A stretch of 64,000 nucleotides of DNA. It comes from Phaeodactylibacter luteus (lineage in GTDB: Bacteria; Bacteroidota; Bacteroidia; Chitinophagales; Saprospiraceae). The stretch covers positions 1 to 64,000 of the forward strand of contig NZ_VOOR01000024.1 of assembly GCF_007993045.1 (NCBI RefSeq). Reading direction: 5' to 3'. Within the stretch, counting starts at the first letter, position 1; each line of letters opens with the position of its first letter. Below the pieces are notes generated by a model. That model saw only the letters and a program-made list of their open reading frames with translations, had not been told where the DNA came from and made no database searches. The position numbers and the translations under genes are program-made. Below are positions 26,217-34,729 of the stretch, piece after piece.

Positions 26217-26395
26217 GGGGTTCAGTTAAGGTGGCTCCGCTAGGGGCCTGCCCCTGCCTGAAGGCAGGTGCCGCTATGCTCCGGGGCTCGCTGTCCGCTC
26301 GGCCCTATCGGGCTTAAACCCCTCCGCAGCGCTAGGCCAATGCCAGCCTGAAGCCCGAAAAGCATGGGCGCATACGATAATCTGGGGTTACGCCC
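26217..26395 (+). mobile_element. Family A miniature element, copy A6
   Basis: The core is intact from GGGGCCTGCCCC to GCCAGCCTGAAGCCCGAAAAGC, and the right terminal repeat reads GGGCGTAACCCCAGATTATCG inward with one base trimmed here for length. The left terminal repeat is degenerate, so the left edge is approximate and no clean target duplication is found. It lies 55 bp after yaaA. Confidence 0.72.
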
Positions 26396-26661
26396 AAGGG
26401 CTTCTTCCTTCCTGCGCTATGTCCCTTTTCACTAGGCTAAGCTCCCCGGAAAAAGCCGGCGCGTGGTTGAAAGCAACATGTTTTTCCTGCCACACTGGCC
26501 CGGCACATCAGGTCTGTTATAGCCTTAGCCCCTGGTGTTTTTTAAGGTTCAATTTGTGATCTGTGACAGGATGCGGTGTACAAAGGGGGCAGATCGTGCT
26601 GTGGCTGATTCGCGCTAAATATAGATGCAAAAAAACTTTTTTGGGTAAATAATAGTTTTAA
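26396..26661. other. Non-coding gap upstream of Crp/Fnr gene
   Basis: No gene, tRNA or repeat is seen. The sequence becomes strongly AT-rich from about 26620 onward, the presumed promoter side of the Crp/Fnr gene. Confidence 0.4.
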
Positions 26662-26676
26662 ATGATTGTTAATCAT
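26662..26676 (+). promoter_or_regulatory. Palindrome ATGATTGTTAATCAT, candidate Crp/Fnr-type operator
   Basis: A perfect inverted repeat ATGATT-gtt-AATCAT close to the Fnr consensus half-sites (TTGAT/ATCAA). It lies about 115 bp upstream of a Crp/Fnr-family gene, so autoregulation is plausible. Confidence 0.4.
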
Positions 26677-26790
26677 GTAGTTGTGTTTATTTGATTTGGT
26701 TTTGCTGATAACAAACATAGGATTATGTACTAGAATGGCCAAGAGCGATGTAGCATATTTGCAACATCCAATAACCAAAACAGACCGGCC

Positions 26791-27477
26791 ATGAATGACA
26801 AGAAAGGGTTTTCAAAAGACATACTGCAGCTATTCCCCCTGTTCAATGGGATTTCAGAAGATGACTTGGATTTCCTGTGCGCACGGATGGAAGAGCATAG
26901 CTTTGACCGTTTGCAGCCTATTTACTCTACCGGCGACCGCTCTGACCGCATTTTCCTGCTCAAAAAGGGGGTAGTGAAAATTGGGGGTTACGCCGATGAT
27001 GGCAGGGAGGTGATCAAGCACGTTCTGCACCCGATCACGCTGATTGGGGAGCTGGCCCTTGCCGGAGAGCTGAAGCGGAAAGATTTTGCCTATGCCATCA
27101 AAGCCGGGACAGAAGCGCTCAGCATCCGGGTGGTCGATATGCAGCATTTGATGCGCAAAGACCACAGGCTGGCGATGCGGGTCTTGGAGTTTATCGGGAT
27201 GCGGCTGCAGCATGTAGAGCAGCGTTTGGAGTCGTTGATCTTCAAAGATGCCAGAGAGCGGATTATCGCTTTCCTGAAGGATACCGCCCAGCGGCGGGGG
27301 CGCAAGGTAGGGTTTGAAACGCTCATCAAGCATACCCTTACGCAGCAGGATATCGCTAATATCACGGGCACTTCCCGTCAGACGGTCACCTCTGTCATGA
27401 ACGACCTGCGGAAGTCCAATCTCATTTATTTCAACCGGCGCAGCATTCTGATCCGCGACATGAGCAAGCTGGCTTAA
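26791..27477 (+). CDS. Crp/Fnr-family transcriptional regulator
   Basis: A 228-residue regulator. The N-terminal cyclic-nucleotide-binding-type barrel (about 12-130) includes LQPIYSTGDRSDRIFLLKKGVVKIG. A long dimer helix follows, then a winged helix with TQQDIANITGTSRQTVTSVMNDL (about 190-212). There are no clustered cysteines for an Fe-S cluster in the N-terminus. A cAMP-type glycine/arginine phosphate cassette is not obvious, so the ligand is unknown. It converges with RNase Z, only 8 bp between stops. Confidence 0.92.
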   Translation: MNDKKGFSKDILQLFPLFNGISEDDLDFLCARMEEHSFDRLQPIYSTGDRSDRIFLLKKGVVKIGGYADDGREVIKHVLHPITLIGELALAGELKRKDFAYAIKAGTEALSIRVVDMQHLMRKDHRLAMRVLEFIGMRLQHVEQRLESLIFKDARERIIAFLKDTAQRRGRKVGFETLIKHTLTQQDIANITGTSRQTVTSVMNDLRKSNLIYFNRRSILIRDMSKLA

Positions 27478-27485
27478 TGCCTTGA

Positions 27486-28403
27486 TCATTGGTAAAGAAG
27501 GGGGACGATCATCCCGTCTGCCCCCAAAAAGGTATTGGGGAAGACCGCGCAAGCTTCGTACAACAGCCGGTCTGGTGTTCTATACCTTGGGGAGTAATGC
27601 CCGATGACCAGTTGCCTGGCCCCTGCAAGAAGGGCGATCTGCGCAGCTTGGCTTGCTGTAGCGTGCATAGTTTTCCGGGCCTGTTCCTTGTGCCGCTCGC
27701 TAAAGGTGGCTTCATGGTATATCAGGTCGGTGCCGGCCAGCCATTCTGCTAAAGGCTCATGGTAGGCTGTGTCTGAGCAAAAAGCATAAGACCGCGGGCG
27801 TGGGGGAGGGGCAGTCAGTTCATCATTAGGTATGTAGCCATCCTCCGTGCTGTGGTAGCCTTGGCCGTTCTTGATGCCGGGGATGGCAGCAAAAGGGATG
27901 CGGTAACGCTCGATAGCCGATTTCAGCATGCGCCGCGGCTGTGGCTGTTCCCGGAACAAATACCCATAAGTAGGGACACGGTGCCTGAGCGGGAATGCAG
28001 TGATCTGCAGCAGCTGATCCTCATAGATGATAGATGGGGCAGAAGATTCTACGGGGTTAAAGTTGATGGCATAGGGGAAATGCTGGAATAGGTGTTGGAA
28101 AGCTTTTAAAAAATCGCCGACTGCCGGAGGGCCGTAAATGTCCACCGGCTTTTCGCGCGTGTTGAGCGCCCACGAGGAGAGCAGCCCGGGAAGCCCGAGG
28201 ATGTGGTCCCCATGTTCGTGGCTGATGCAGATGGTTTGGATATGGCCAGGGCGCGCCTGTGATTGGTCCAGCTGCATTTGCAAGCCTTCTCCACAATCGA
28301 TAAGGAACTGCTTATGATGCACTTGCAGCACTTGTTGGGTAGGGAAGCGGCCGTGGGCGGGCAATGCCCCATTAGTGCCGAGTAGCTGTAGTTCAAATTT
28401 CAT
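27486..28403 (-). CDS. rnz: Ribonuclease Z
   Basis: A 305-residue metallo-beta-lactamase-fold endonuclease that removes tRNA 3' trailers. The zinc-binding motif SHEHGDHILGLPGLL lies near residues 62-76, with further ligands in CSDTAYHEPL and VIGHYSPRY. The N-terminus MKFELQLLGTNGALPAHGRFPT is typical of the family. Its length is close to the short RNase Z form. It lies downstream of the STAS gene on the same strand; a perfect 46-bp hairpin and a degenerate family C element separate them. Confidence 0.94.
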   Translation of the reverse strand: MKFELQLLGTNGALPAHGRFPTQQVLQVHHKQFLIDCGEGLQMQLDQSQARPGHIQTICISHEHGDHILGLPGLLSSWALNTREKPVDIYGPPAVGDFLKAFQHLFQHFPYAINFNPVESSAPSIIYEDQLLQITAFPLRHRVPTYGYLFREQPQPRRMLKSAIERYRIPFAAIPGIKNGQGYHSTEDGYIPNDELTAPPPRPRSYAFCSDTAYHEPLAEWLAGTDLIYHEATFSERHKEQARKTMHATASQAAQIALLAGARQLVIGHYSPRYRTPDRLLYEACAVFPNTFLGADGMIVPLLYQ

Positions 28404-28448
28404 AAGCGGGCAGAGGCTTGTGTAGGGGTAATCGCGGGCGGCCCAAAT

Positions 28449-28494
28449 ACCAACGGCGCACTAACTTCAAGGAGTTTTAGTGCGCCGTTGGTAT
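28449..28494. repeat. Perfect long inverted repeat upstream of rnz
   Basis: ATACCAACGGCGCACTAA and TTAGTGCGCCGTTGGTAT are exact complements around a short loop (CTTCAAGGAGTT region), an 18-bp uninterrupted stem or longer. There is no T-run on either side. It is either the terminator of the STAS transcript or a leader structure 45 bp before rnz. Confidence 0.7.
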
Positions 28495-28516
28495 GCCTAG
28501 GTGGGCCAATGCTTAG

Positions 28517-28694
28517 GCCGGTTTGGGTTTTGGCTTTCTAGGCGAGAACTTGCAGTTTTTGAGCTAGACAAGGCATGAAAACCGGAGTTTAGCCTAATAA
28601 GTTAAAGGAGGATTTTTGGAACGCGGAATATAATCAGGAAAATGCCCCGCTGTCTAACGGGATAGCCGGCTGCTAAAGTCCAGATAGGCGCTTA
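28517..28694 (-). mobile_element. Family C-like element, copy C3 (degenerate)
   Basis: The arms GGTTTGGGTTTTGGCTTTCTAGG and, from the right, GCGCCTATCTGGACTTTAGC resemble those of C2 and C4. The internal hairpin remnant CCCCGCTGTCTAACGGG and ACCGGAGTTTAGCC are shared with C2. The right boundary coincides with the stop codon of the STAS gene (28692-28694). Confidence 0.55.
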
Positions 28695-29066
28695 ATCCTC
28701 GTCGTTGAGCTCTCGTTCAATATCTTCCATGAACACATAGTCAATGGCCTCGGAAACAGTAGGGACCAGCGTCAGGACAGAGTCCAGCCGGGATATTTCA
28801 ATCAGCTTTTTGACTGCAGGCTGTTCTGCGCCAGAGAGGACGAACGAGCCCAGCTTCTTCCAAAGGCGGTCTGCTGTCAGAATGGCGCTCAAGCCTGACG
28901 AATCGACATACTTTACCTTGGAGAGGTCCATGATCAGATTTTTCACCCCTTTATCTGAAAGAAGGACCAGCTCAGATTTTACTTCAGGCGCAATAAGGGA
29001 GTTGAAATTCTCCTCTTCTACCGCGAAAACGGTGTACCGCTCTTCCGTCTTTATTTTGAATTCCAT
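28692..29066 (-). CDS. STAS-domain anti-sigma-factor antagonist
   Basis: A 124-residue single STAS domain protein. The phosphorylatable serine lies in the conserved loop YVDSSGLSAILTA (about residues 54-66). In partner-switching systems this residue is phosphorylated by an anti-sigma kinase and dephosphorylated by a PP2C phosphatase; neither gene is adjacent. An acidic C-terminal tail (EDIERELNDED) follows. The stop codon lies at the edge of the C3 element. Confidence 0.9.
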   Translation of the reverse strand: MEFKIKTEERYTVFAVEEENFNSLIAPEVKSELVLLSDKGVKNLIMDLSKVKYVDSSGLSAILTADRLWKKLGSFVLSGAEQPAVKKLIEISRLDSVLTLVPTVSEAIDYVFMEDIERELNDED

Positions 29067-29471
29067 AGATGCGTTAATTACATTTTGGTTGTGGGCAGCT
29101 GCAAAAATATCAATTAAGCAGCACTAAACCTAACAGGGTTCAACAAAATCAATTCACTACTGAATTACGAGACCTTAAACACAATAGAATGTTTTAGTGT
29201 TTGAATGACGTCAACCAAAATAACAAGCGCTGCCCAAAGCTGGCCGCCCGACAAAGTTGCAGGCGTTAAGGGTTTGGCACTGTTTTTTCAGGGTATCAGA
29301 AGTGAGGCCTCATCGCTGAAGCCCCCCGCGCCAGCCCGGCCGCCAACTTTCCGTCAAGGTACTGTTAAGTCGCTTTTACGGTGAAACTAAAGCCAGCCAG
29401 CCTTTGTATTTTTGATTATTAGCTTTAATATTGTTTTGTAACCCACCGCAACAGCAAGAGAAAAGAAAACT
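29067..29471. other. Divergent intergenic region between STAS gene and clpC
   Basis: No gene is seen. It must hold two divergent promoters. A TATTTTTG (-7 consensus) is at 29407-29414, 57 bp before clpC, without a clear -33 TTG. No CIRCE-like inverted repeat is seen. Confidence 0.4.
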
Positions 29472-32024
29472 ATGAATAATAAACGTTTCTCTCCAAAAGT
29501 AAAGCAGGTCATTTCCCGCAGCCGCGATGCGGCCATCCGCTTGGGGCATGACTTCATCGGCACAGAACATCTGTTGATCGGCATCATGTCGGAGCAAGGG
29601 AGCTTGGCTGTGCGGGTTTTGGAGTCTTTAGATGTGAACCCGGCAGAGCTCCAGCAAAATGTGGAGGAGTCGGTACAGCGTATCCCATCGGGCCAAACTG
29701 CCCTGAACGTGGGCAACCTGCCTTTGAACAGGCATGCAGAACGGGTCCTCAAAGTAACTTTCCTCGAAGCTAAAATGCTCAAAAGCGAGGAGATTAGCCC
29801 GGAGCACCTGCTGCTGTCTATCTTGAAGCACAAGGACAACCCTGCTTCCAAAATCCTGAACCAGTTTGATGTCGATTACGACATCTACAAGGCAGAGCTC
29901 GAGTACGTGCGGCAGGAGCAGGATTTTACCCGCCCCAACGAGCCTTATGCGCAGTCGCCCTCCGATCAGGATGACCCCTACGAAGAGGAAGATCAGGGCA
30001 GTGGCCGCTATCAACAGCGCAAAGGGGGCACTAAATCCAGGACTCCTGTCCTTGACAATTTTGGCCGGGATATCACCAAGCTTGCTGAAGAGGATAAACT
30101 CGACCCTATCATCGGCCGTGAAAATGAGATTGAGCGCGTCTCTCAAATCCTTAGCCGCCGCAAAAAGAACAATCCTATCCTCATAGGTGAGCCTGGCGTG
30201 GGCAAAACTGCGATCGTGGAAGGCCTGGCCCTCAGGATCATCCAAAAGAAAGTGAGCCGTACCCTTTTCAATAAGCGCATCGTAATGCTCGATCTTGCTG
30301 CTCTCGTAGCCGGCACTAAGTACCGCGGGCAGTTCGAAGAGCGCATGAAAGCGATTATGAACGAGCTGGAGAAGTCGCGCGACGTTATCCTGTTCATCGA
30401 TGAGATTCACACCATTGTCGGCGCGGGCGGTGCTACGGGCTCCCTCGATGCTAGCAATATTTTTAAGCCTGCTCTCGCTCGGGGCGAACTACAGTGTATC
30501 GGTGCCTCTACGTTAGACGAGTACCGTCAGCACATCGAAAAGGACGGGGCGCTCGACCGCCGCTTCCAAAAGGTGATCGTCGATCCGCCCACGGCAGAAG
30601 AAGCGGTGAACATCCTGCAGAATATCCGCCCAAAGTACGAAGAGTTCCACAATGTCAACTATTCTGACGAGGCGGTGCAAGCTTGTGTCAAGCTCAGTGA
30701 CCGCTATATCAGCGACCGCTTCTTGCCAGACAAGGCTATTGATGTACTCGATGAAGTCGGCGCTCGGGTCCACCTGAAAAATATTCACGTCCCTGAGCAC
30801 ATAGAAGAGCTCGAGCAGAAAATCGAGGAGCTCAAAGAACAGAAGAACCAAGCGGTCAAAAACCAACAGTACGAAAAAGCTGCCGACCTGCGAGACAAAG
30901 AGTCTAAGTTGGTCCGTCAGCTGGAGTTCGCCAAAATCCAATGGGAAGAAGAGGTGAAGACCAAGCGCTACCCCGTCGAAGAAGAGGATATCGCTGAGGT
31001 GGTCTCCATGATGACGGGAATACCGGTGAAGCGGGTGGCGCAAAGCGAAAGCCGTAAGCTGGTAGGGATGGATAAAGACCTGCAGGGCGTAATCATCGGG
31101 CAAGATAATGCCATTAAGAAGATTACCCGTGCTATTCAGCGCAACCGGGTGGGGCTGAAAGACCCTACCAAACCAATCGGCTCCTTCATCTTCCTTGGGC
31201 CTACCGGTGTGGGCAAGACGGAGCTAGCCAAATCCCTGGCCCGCTATATCTTCGACTCCGATGATGCGCTCATCCGTATAGATATGAGCGAGTATATGGA
31301 GAAGTTCTCCGTGAGCCGCCTCATCGGCGCGCCTCCGGGATACGTAGGGTACGAAGAGGGCGGGCAGCTCACAGAAAAAGTGCGCAGGAAACCTTACTCT
31401 GTAATCCTGCTCGATGAAATCGAGAAGGCCCACCCTGATGTGTACAACATCTTGCTGCAAGTGCTCGACGACGGACAGCTGACCGATGGCCTCGGCCGCA
31501 AAGTAGATTTCAAGAACTCCCTGATTATCATGACATCAAACGTAGGTGTCAGACAGCTCAAGGATTTCGGGCAGGGTGTTGGTTTTGCTACGCAGGCTCG
31601 TACACAGGCTGCCGATGACAATGCCAAAGGGGTGATCCAAAATGCATTGAAGCGCACGTTCTCCCCTGAGTTCTTGAACCGGGTAGATGATGTGGTCATT
31701 TTCAATAGCTTGGATCAGGACGATATATTCCGCATTATCGACATCACCCTCAAAGACCTGCACAAACGCCTCGACAACATGGGCTATAAGCTCAGCTTGT
31801 CTGATGACGCTAAAAAGTTTGTGGCAGAAAAAGGCTATGACCCACAGTTTGGCGCACGGCCGCTGCACCGGGCCATCCAAAAGTATATCGAAGACCCGCT
31901 TGCAGAGTTCATCCTCAACGAAAACCTGAGCGAAGGCGCTTCGCTCGAGGCTGTCCTTAATGAGGATGGGCAAAGCCTGAGCATTGCCTTGAGCAAAGAG
32001 GTGAATACTGATGTGAACGAGTAG
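29472..32024 (+). CDS. clpC: Clp protease ATP-binding subunit ClpC
   Basis: An 850-residue class I Clp AAA+ unfoldase that delivers substrates to ClpP. Domain order: Clp N-repeats (about 1-145), a linker rich in acidic residues, AAA-1 with Walker A GEPGVGKT (near 238), a UVR/coiled-coil middle domain (about 420-480, [15 protein letters not shown]), AAA-2 with GPTGVGKT (near 577), and the C-terminal D2-small domain. The UVR motif distinguishes ClpC from ClpA/ClpB. It is transcribed alone and ends in a strong terminator. Protein quality control under stress is the family role. Confidence 0.96.
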   Translation: MNNKRFSPKVKQVISRSRDAAIRLGHDFIGTEHLLIGIMSEQGSLAVRVLESLDVNPAELQQNVEESVQRIPSGQTALNVGNLPLNRHAERVLKVTFLEAKMLKSEEISPEHLLLSILKHKDNPASKILNQFDVDYDIYKAELEYVRQEQDFTRPNEPYAQSPSDQDDPYEEEDQGSGRYQQRKGGTKSRTPVLDNFGRDITKLAEEDKLDPIIGRENEIERVSQILSRRKKNNPILIGEPGVGKTAIVEGLALRIIQKKVSRTLFNKRIVMLDLAALVAGTKYRGQFEERMKAIMNELEKSRDVILFIDEIHTIVGAGGATGSLDASNIFKPALARGELQCIGASTLDEYRQHIEKDGALDRRFQKVIVDPPTAEEAVNILQNIRPKYEEFHNVNYSDEAVQACVKLSDRYISDRFLPDKAIDVLDEVGARVHLKNIHVPEHIEELEQKIEELKEQKNQAVKNQQYEKAADLRDKESKLVRQLEFAKIQWEEEVKTKRYPVEEEDIAEVVSMMTGIPVKRVAQSESRKLVGMDKDLQGVIIGQDNAIKKITRAIQRNRVGLKDPTKPIGSFIFLGPTGVGKTELAKSLARYIFDSDDALIRIDMSEYMEKFSVSRLIGAPPGYVGYEEGGQLTEKVRRKPYSVILLDEIEKAHPDVYNILLQVLDDGQLTDGLGRKVDFKNSLIIMTSNVGVRQLKDFGQGVGFATQARTQAADDNAKGVIQNALKRTFSPEFLNRVDDVVIFNSLDQDDIFRIIDITLKDLHKRLDNMGYKLSLSDDAKKFVAEKGYDPQFGARPLHRAIQKYIEDPLAEFILNENLSEGASLEAVLNEDGQSLSIALSKEVNTDVNE

Positions 32025-32058
32025 GGCTGCCGATAAAGCGGCCTTCTAGCCAACATAA

Positions 32059-32098
32059 AGGCACCGTCAGCTGCTAGGGCTGGCGGTGCCTCTTTTTG
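32059..32098 (+). terminator. Intrinsic terminator after clpC
   Basis: The hairpin AGGCACCGTCAGC/GCTGGCGGTGCCT is followed by CTTTTT, about 35 bp after the clpC stop. Confidence 0.88.
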
Positions 32099-32248
32099 GA
32101 TTTGGGCATTGTCTCGCTCAAATATCGGGAAGGCCGAACTTTTTATTGGCTTTTTTCCTTAAATTGGTAGGGACATTCGTCATCTTTACCGCTTCAAAAC
32201 AGGTGGCATCGCCTGTCTCTATTATTTTTTAATTAAACCGACATTCTA

Positions 32249-32854
32249 TTGGCAAAGAGATTTGGAAGAAGAAAAGGGAACTTCAACGACCGCAGCAATC
32301 AAAAACCGGAATACCGCGTCAACGAGCATATCCGAGTACCTGAAGTCCGCTTGGTAGGGGATAACCTAGAAGATATCAGCACGGCTATTGGGCAAACCCT
32401 TGAGCCCGGTACAGTCTACCCAACACGGACCGCTAGAGATTGGGCTCGCAAAGCAGAGCTGGACCTCGTTGAAATTTCTCCTAATGCTAAACCCCCCGTA
32501 GTCAAAATTATTGATTTCAATAAGTTCCTCTACGAGAAAAAGAAGAAGGAAAAAGAGATCAAAGCTAAGGCTGCCAAAACTGTTGTAAAGGAAATCCGCT
32601 TCGGTCCTAATACGGATGACCACGACTTCGAATTCAAGTTGCGGCATGCGAAAGGGTTCTTAGAAGACGGGGCAAAAGTTAAGGCGTATGTCCACTTTCG
32701 TGGGCGCACCATCGTCTTCAAAGAACGGGGAGAACTGCTCCTGCTCAAATTTATCAAAGAGCTTGAAGAGTACGGCGCTGCTGAGGCACTGCCTAAAATG
32801 GAAGGCCGCCGTATGATCGTCATGATCTCTCCGAAGAAAAAGAAAAAAAACTAG
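32249..32854 (+). CDS. infC: Translation initiation factor IF-3, non-AUG start
   Basis: A 201-residue IF-3 counted from the TTG at 32249. No ATG exists in frame near the N-terminus; the other candidate is ATT at 32243 (ATT CTA TTG GCA AAG). IF-3 genes in many bacteria use rare starts such as AUU so that IF-3, which rejects non-canonical starts, represses itself. The N-domain ([16 protein letters not shown]), lysine-rich linker ([15 protein letters not shown]) and C-domain ([17 protein letters not shown]) are intact. It is first in the conserved infC-rpmI-rplT order, with a terminator/attenuator hairpin after it. Confidence 0.95.
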   Translation: MAKRFGRRKGNFNDRSNQKPEYRVNEHIRVPEVRLVGDNLEDISTAIGQTLEPGTVYPTRTARDWARKAELDLVEISPNAKPPVVKIIDFNKFLYEKKKKEKEIKAKAAKTVVKEIRFGPNTDDHDFEFKLRHAKGFLEDGAKVKAYVHFRGRTIVFKERGELLLLKFIKELEEYGAAEALPKMEGRRMIVMISPKKKKKN

Positions 32855-32897
32855 GCCGCCCACTGTACCGGCGCTAAGCGCCCTCAACAGGCAATAA

Positions 32898-32938
32898 GCC
32901 CCTTTTGTGTGAAAAACCCCAAGGGGCAAGCTTTTTTT
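32898..32938 (+). terminator. Terminator or attenuator between infC and rpmI
   Basis: GCCCCTT and AAGGGGC pair around a loop and are followed by a seven-T run. It would separate infC from rpmI-rplT or attenuate read-through. Confidence 0.75.
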
Positions 32939-32975
32939 ATTTCCGCTCTATGCCTAGATTTCTATCAGAAAAGCA

Positions 32976-32983
32976 TACATTTG
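32976..32983 (+). promoter_or_regulatory. -7-like box for rpmI-rplT
   Basis: TACATTTG fits TAnnTTTG, 47 bp before rpmI and just after the terminator that follows infC, suggesting that the two ribosomal genes have their own promoter. Confidence 0.4.
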
Positions 32984-33029
32984 CACTCCGGTTTCCGGAA
33001 AATCATTTTTTCGACTTAAAGCAATTACC

Positions 33030-33224
33030 ATGCCTAAGATGAAAACGCACTCCAGTGCCAAGAAACGTTTCAAAGTGACTGGCTCTGGAAAAGTAAAGCG
33101 CTTCCAGGCAAAAACTTCGCACATGATGCGCAACAAAAGCAAAAAGGCGAAGCTTCGCCTTCGTGACGCTGTTGTCGTGCATGAGCACAACGAAGACCGC
33201 GTAAAGCGGATGCTCTGTAAGTAA
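33030..33224 (+). CDS. rpmI: Ribosomal protein bL35
   Basis: A complete 64-residue bL35, starting PKMKTHSSAKKRFKVTGSGK after the initiator Met and highly basic. It is a component of the 50S subunit. Normally it is followed closely by rplT; here 170 bp separate them, of which 77 bp are a family C mini-element that begins at the last base of the rpmI stop codon. Confidence 0.97.
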   Translation: MPKMKTHSSAKKRFKVTGSGKVKRFQAKTSHMMRNKSKKAKLRLRDAVVVHEHNEDRVKRMLCK

Positions 33225-33300
33225 GAGCCTGCCTGGATTTTGGCCTTCTAGGTAAAAACGTGCAGTTTGCAGCCCAGTTGCTAAAGTCCAAATAGGCTCT
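33224..33300 (+). mobile_element. Family C mini-element, copy C4, between rpmI and rplT
   Basis: A 77-bp element with ends AGAGCCTGCCTGGA and, from the right, AGAGCCTATTTGGA (11/14). The inner arms GATTTTGGCCTTCTAGG and GTTGCTAAAGTCC are shared with C2 and C3. It lacks the two internal hairpins, so it is a deleted or solo form. It starts at the final base of the rpmI stop codon. Confidence 0.68.
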
Positions 33301-33328
33301 AAATGAATCCATTTAATTTTTTAACGAG

Positions 33329-33377
33329 AGTGCAGGATGAAAGCGATGCCCCGAATCTGGGCCGGCACCTCTGCACT
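33329..33377 (+). promoter_or_regulatory. Candidate rplT leader hairpin
   Basis: AGTGCAG (33329-33335) pairs with CTGCACT (33371-33377), enclosing a G/C-rich apical region with GCCCCGAATCTGGGCC. It ends 17 bases before the rplT ATG. L20 represses its own mRNA through a leader structure in other bacteria; this hairpin is a plausible counterpart but shows no proven homology. Confidence 0.4.
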
Positions 33378-33394
33378 GTACTAAAAAATGTATT

Positions 33395-33742
33395 ATGCCT
33401 CGTTCAGTCAATGCCGTAGCATCTCGCAAGCGGCGCAAGAAAATCTTGAAAATGGCCAGTGGGTACTGGGGTGCCCGCAGCAAGGTCTACACGGTTGCGA
33501 AAAACGCAGTAGAAAAAGGCCTCAATTACGCCTACCGTGACCGCAAAGCCAAAAAACGTGCTTTCCGCCGCTTGTGGATCGCTCGTATCAACGCCGAAGC
33601 GCGTCAGCACGGGATGTCTTATTCCCGCCTGATCCATCAGCTGTCTGAAAACAACGTCGACTTGAACCGTAAAGTCTTGGCAGACCTGGCCATGAACAAC
33701 CCGGAAACCTTCAAGGCTGTTGTCGAGTCGGTGAAAAAATAA
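33395..33742 (+). CDS. rplT: Ribosomal protein bL20
   Basis: A complete 115-residue bL20 ([20 protein letters not shown] ... [20 protein letters not shown]), a 23S-rRNA-binding assembly protein of the 50S subunit. Its basic N-terminal extension and globular C-terminal domain are normal. It ends with a strong terminator and follows rpmI. Confidence 0.97.
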   Translation: MPRSVNAVASRKRRKKILKMASGYWGARSKVYTVAKNAVEKGLNYAYRDRKAKKRAFRRLWIARINAEARQHGMSYSRLIHQLSENNVDLNRKVLADLAMNNPETFKAVVESVKK

Positions 33743-33775
33743 TTGCCCGGCCCAAGCCGTTGCAATACAGATACG

Positions 33776-33804
33776 AAAGGGAAGCTGCTCAGCAGCTTCC
33801 CTTT
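33776..33804 (+). terminator. Intrinsic terminator after rplT
   Basis: A perfect hairpin AAAGGGAAGCTGC/GCAGCTTCCCTTT with A-run and T-run lies 33 bp after the rplT stop. Confidence 0.88.
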
Positions 33805-33837
33805 TCAATTGGTGTACGTGTTAAATTTTTGCAATCG

Positions 33838-34422
33838 ATGAAGTTGTCGCCCGGTTATCCCTTACTGCTGGCTCTTGCCCTCTTTTCCTGTAGCCAAGAT
33901 CAAGAACAACAGGAAGCTAAAGCCTCAACGAGCGCTGCAGCGGATACGCTACAGCGCACTACTGACACGTTAGCTGTAGCCTCGCCGCTTCTAGAGCTAG
34001 ATACTGCACGTTATCAATTCCAAGACGGAGCTATCCTGATCAACTGGAAAACACTGGCAGATGTAACTTTTGAAGAGGAGTACAGCGAAGAGGTCCAAGC
34101 TTACGTGCCTTATCCGGATTTTGGCGCCTCCGTACAGGCCCTGTCTGGGCAAGAGGTCATCATCGAAGGCTACGTCATCCCTTTGGAAGAGACCGGAGAT
34201 GAGACTATCCTGGTCCTCAGTGCGCAGCCTTACAAGGCTTGTTTTTTTTGCGGCGGCGCTGGCCCAGAAACCGTCATGGACATCAAGCTCAAACCGGGTG
34301 AGCCCAAACGCTATACGACCGATGACCGCGTAGCTTTCCGCGGCCGCCTCCGCCTCAATGATTCTGATCTGTACTATCTCAATTATATCCTGGAAATGGC
34401 CGTGCCTACAAAAATCAGATAG
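33838..34422 (+). CDS. Exported lipoprotein with DUF3299-like domain
   Basis: A 194-residue lipoprotein; the ATG at 33838 gives a signal with lipobox (LALALFSCSQDQEQQ). The rest has INWKTLADVTFEEEYSEEV and VIIEGYVIPLEETGDETILVLSAQPYKACFFCGGAGPETVMDI, which resembles DUF3299 proteins, an OB-like fold of unknown function. A Cys-Phe-Phe-Cys pair could bind metal or form a disulfide. It is downstream of the rplT terminator and transcribed separately. Confidence 0.75.
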   Translation: MKLSPGYPLLLALALFSCSQDQEQQEAKASTSAAADTLQRTTDTLAVASPLLELDTARYQFQDGAILINWKTLADVTFEEEYSEEVQAYVPYPDFGASVQALSGQEVIIEGYVIPLEETGDETILVLSAQPYKACFFCGGAGPETVMDIKLKPGEPKRYTTDDRVAFRGRLRLNDSDLYYLNYILEMAVPTKIR

Positions 34423-34729
34423 GCCTGGGTTTGCAGATAGCAAATTTTGCTATCTTTCGGTTACCAAACGAAAATGCACAATTACTCCGCTTTCCTTGCA
34501 GCAGCCCATTAGTGTCGCTGCCCCCCTTTGCAAAAATGATAAACTGCCACACATGCTTTCCCTGGCCTTGTCGCCGTCCAGGGAAAAAGGTGGTGTGGCT
34601 CAAACCGCCTTTCCCGAAAGGGTAAGGAAGTTGAAAAAGCAGTGATCTGTACCCGTTGCAATAGTGGTTTCGGGGCATTGATTGCCCTTACTGTTGTACG
34701 GTATCTGAATGACGAATATCTCTTAGCTT
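34423..34729. other. Intergenic region with two small hairpins
   Basis: It holds two inverted repeats: GATAGCAAA/TTTGCTATC at about 34435-34455 (followed by TTTCGG, a possible terminator for the DUF3299-like gene) and TTTCCCTGG...CCAGGGAAA at about 34556-34588. No reading frame or tRNA is supported. Confidence 0.5.
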
